Shown in pieces: positions 63,512 through 64,000 of a stretch of 64,000 bases of DNA (position 1 is the stretch's first letter; the number at the start of each line of letters is the position of its first letter). The notes below the pieces were generated by a model. That model was given only the letters and a program-made list of their open reading frames with translations. It ran no database searches and had not been told where the DNA came from. The translations under genes were made by a program, and so were the position numbers. Source of the stretch: Prevotellaceae bacterium (GTDB lineage Bacteria; Bacteroidota; Bacteroidia; Bacteroidales; Bacteroidaceae); contig JAQYEW010000013.1 in assembly GCA_028723455.1 (NCBI GenBank), positions 27,977-91,976 on the forward strand, given 5' to 3'.

Positions 63512-64000
63512 TTATAGAATATAATTAAACAGATAGCCGGACAAGATGATGAAGAACGCCACAGTGCCGAAGAATATGCCGATAAGCCTCCATGTCATTA
63601 CTTTTTTGAGCAGCGTCGCTTCTGGCAAAGAAAGACCAACGACAGCCATCATGAAGGCAATTGCTGTTCCGACAGGAATACCTTTGGCCACAAACACTTC
63701 AATCACAGGGACGATACTTGCGGCATTGGCATACATCGGCACGGCAAGTATGACAGAGAGAGGTACTGCATACCAGTTATCTTTCGACATGTACTGCTCA
63801 AAGAATCCTTCAGGCACAAAGCCATGCATGAAGGCACCGATACCGATACCAATCAATAAATATATAAGCACACCGCTTACAATCCTCCACGCATCTCGCA
63901 AGATTGTCGGGAGTCGCATGATAAAGATGGTATTGTCCTTATCCCATCCTCCTGTCTGAACAGATGAATCAGCCTGAATTTGCTTTACCCAGTCACTCAA
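63512..64000 (-). CDS. Permease of the ars cluster (DUF318/ArsP-like), 5' end beyond the window
   Basis: The C-terminal 162 residues of a membrane permease are present; the frame is open to the right edge, so the true start lies outside. Four or five hydrophobic helices are visible, with the pattern PMYANAASIVPVIEVFVAKG and VVGLSLPEATLLKKVM typical of DUF318/YraQ-type permeases often found in arsenic operons, some of which (ArsP) export organoarsenicals. The substrate here is unknown. The gene precedes arsC and ACR3 in the same direction. Confidence 0.8.
   Translation of the reverse strand: MSDWVKQIQADSSVQTGGWDKDNTIFIMRLPTILRDAWRIVSGVLIYLLIGIGIGAFMHGFVPEGFFEQYMSKDNWYAVPLSVILAVPMYANAASIVPVIEVFVAKGIPVGTAIAFMMAVVGLSLPEATLLKKVMTWRLIGIFFGTVAFFIILSGYLFNYIL

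Overview
The window is about 64 kb of a Bacteroidota chromosome, most likely Bacteroidales and close to Prevotellaceae. The evidence is two SusC/SusD pairs, families largely restricted to this order (DUF4494, DUF4296 and DUF4348 proteins), a long PPi-dependent phosphofructokinase, and repeated Bacteroidota sigma-ABfr-type promoters (TTTG, about 20 bp, TAnnTTTG) in front of genes that lack clear Shine-Dalgarno sites. No insertion sequence, CRISPR array, rRNA operon or prophage was seen.

Layout. 1-6.6 kb: tandem palindromes, tRNA-Cys(GCA), a secreted multidomain glycoside-hydrolase-like protein overlapping tilS, then a malic enzyme/phosphotransacetylase fusion. 6.7-9.2 kb (minus): pfp and a membrane-anchored GH25 lysozyme. 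9.3-18.3 kb (plus): a tightly packed run with a small conserved protein, a PlsC-like acyltransferase, a cell-wall amidase with an inserted golvesin-like domain, a 102-aa protein, a YgiQ-type radical SAM protein, DUF4494, a YggS-type PLP protein and a long-chain acyl-CoA ligase. 18.4-22.9 kb: tRNA-Gly(CCC), nadE, and the divergent kbl/threonine dehydrogenase pair that converts threonine to glycine and acetyl-CoA. 23.0-28.6 kb (minus): the ileS, DksA-like, lspA, DUF4296 operon, ending in an easily missed 57-aa gene.

28.7-51.2 kb (minus) is the most distinctive region, a polysaccharide-utilization locus (PUL). A seven-gene operon carries FAS1 (fasciclin) lipoprotein, SusC, SusD, FAS1 lipoprotein, FAS1 lipoprotein, SusC, SusD with gaps of 5-28 bp. 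It follows a separate two-gene unit for a GH43-like beta-propeller enzyme and a GH128-like glucanase. All three FAS1 proteins and both SusD proteins have lipoprotein signals with acidic residues just after the lipidated Cys, which suggests surface display. No hybrid two-component system, ECF sigma or other PUL regulator is in the window.

51.3-61.7 kb is housekeeping: an RsmI-like methyltransferase, a GT2 glycosyltransferase, mtaB, a small acidic lipoprotein, a PurF homologue lacking the N-terminal catalytic cysteine, galE, murB with a DUF4348 lipoprotein, pheS, and a dicarboxylate/cation symporter. 61.9-64.0 kb (minus) is an AT-richer arsenic resistance cluster (permease cut by the window edge, arsC, ACR3) that looks acquired.

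Two long hairpins at convergent gene ends (22914-22981 and 54745-54808) share outer arms and an 8-nt loop plan and look like members of one dispersed bidirectional-terminator family.
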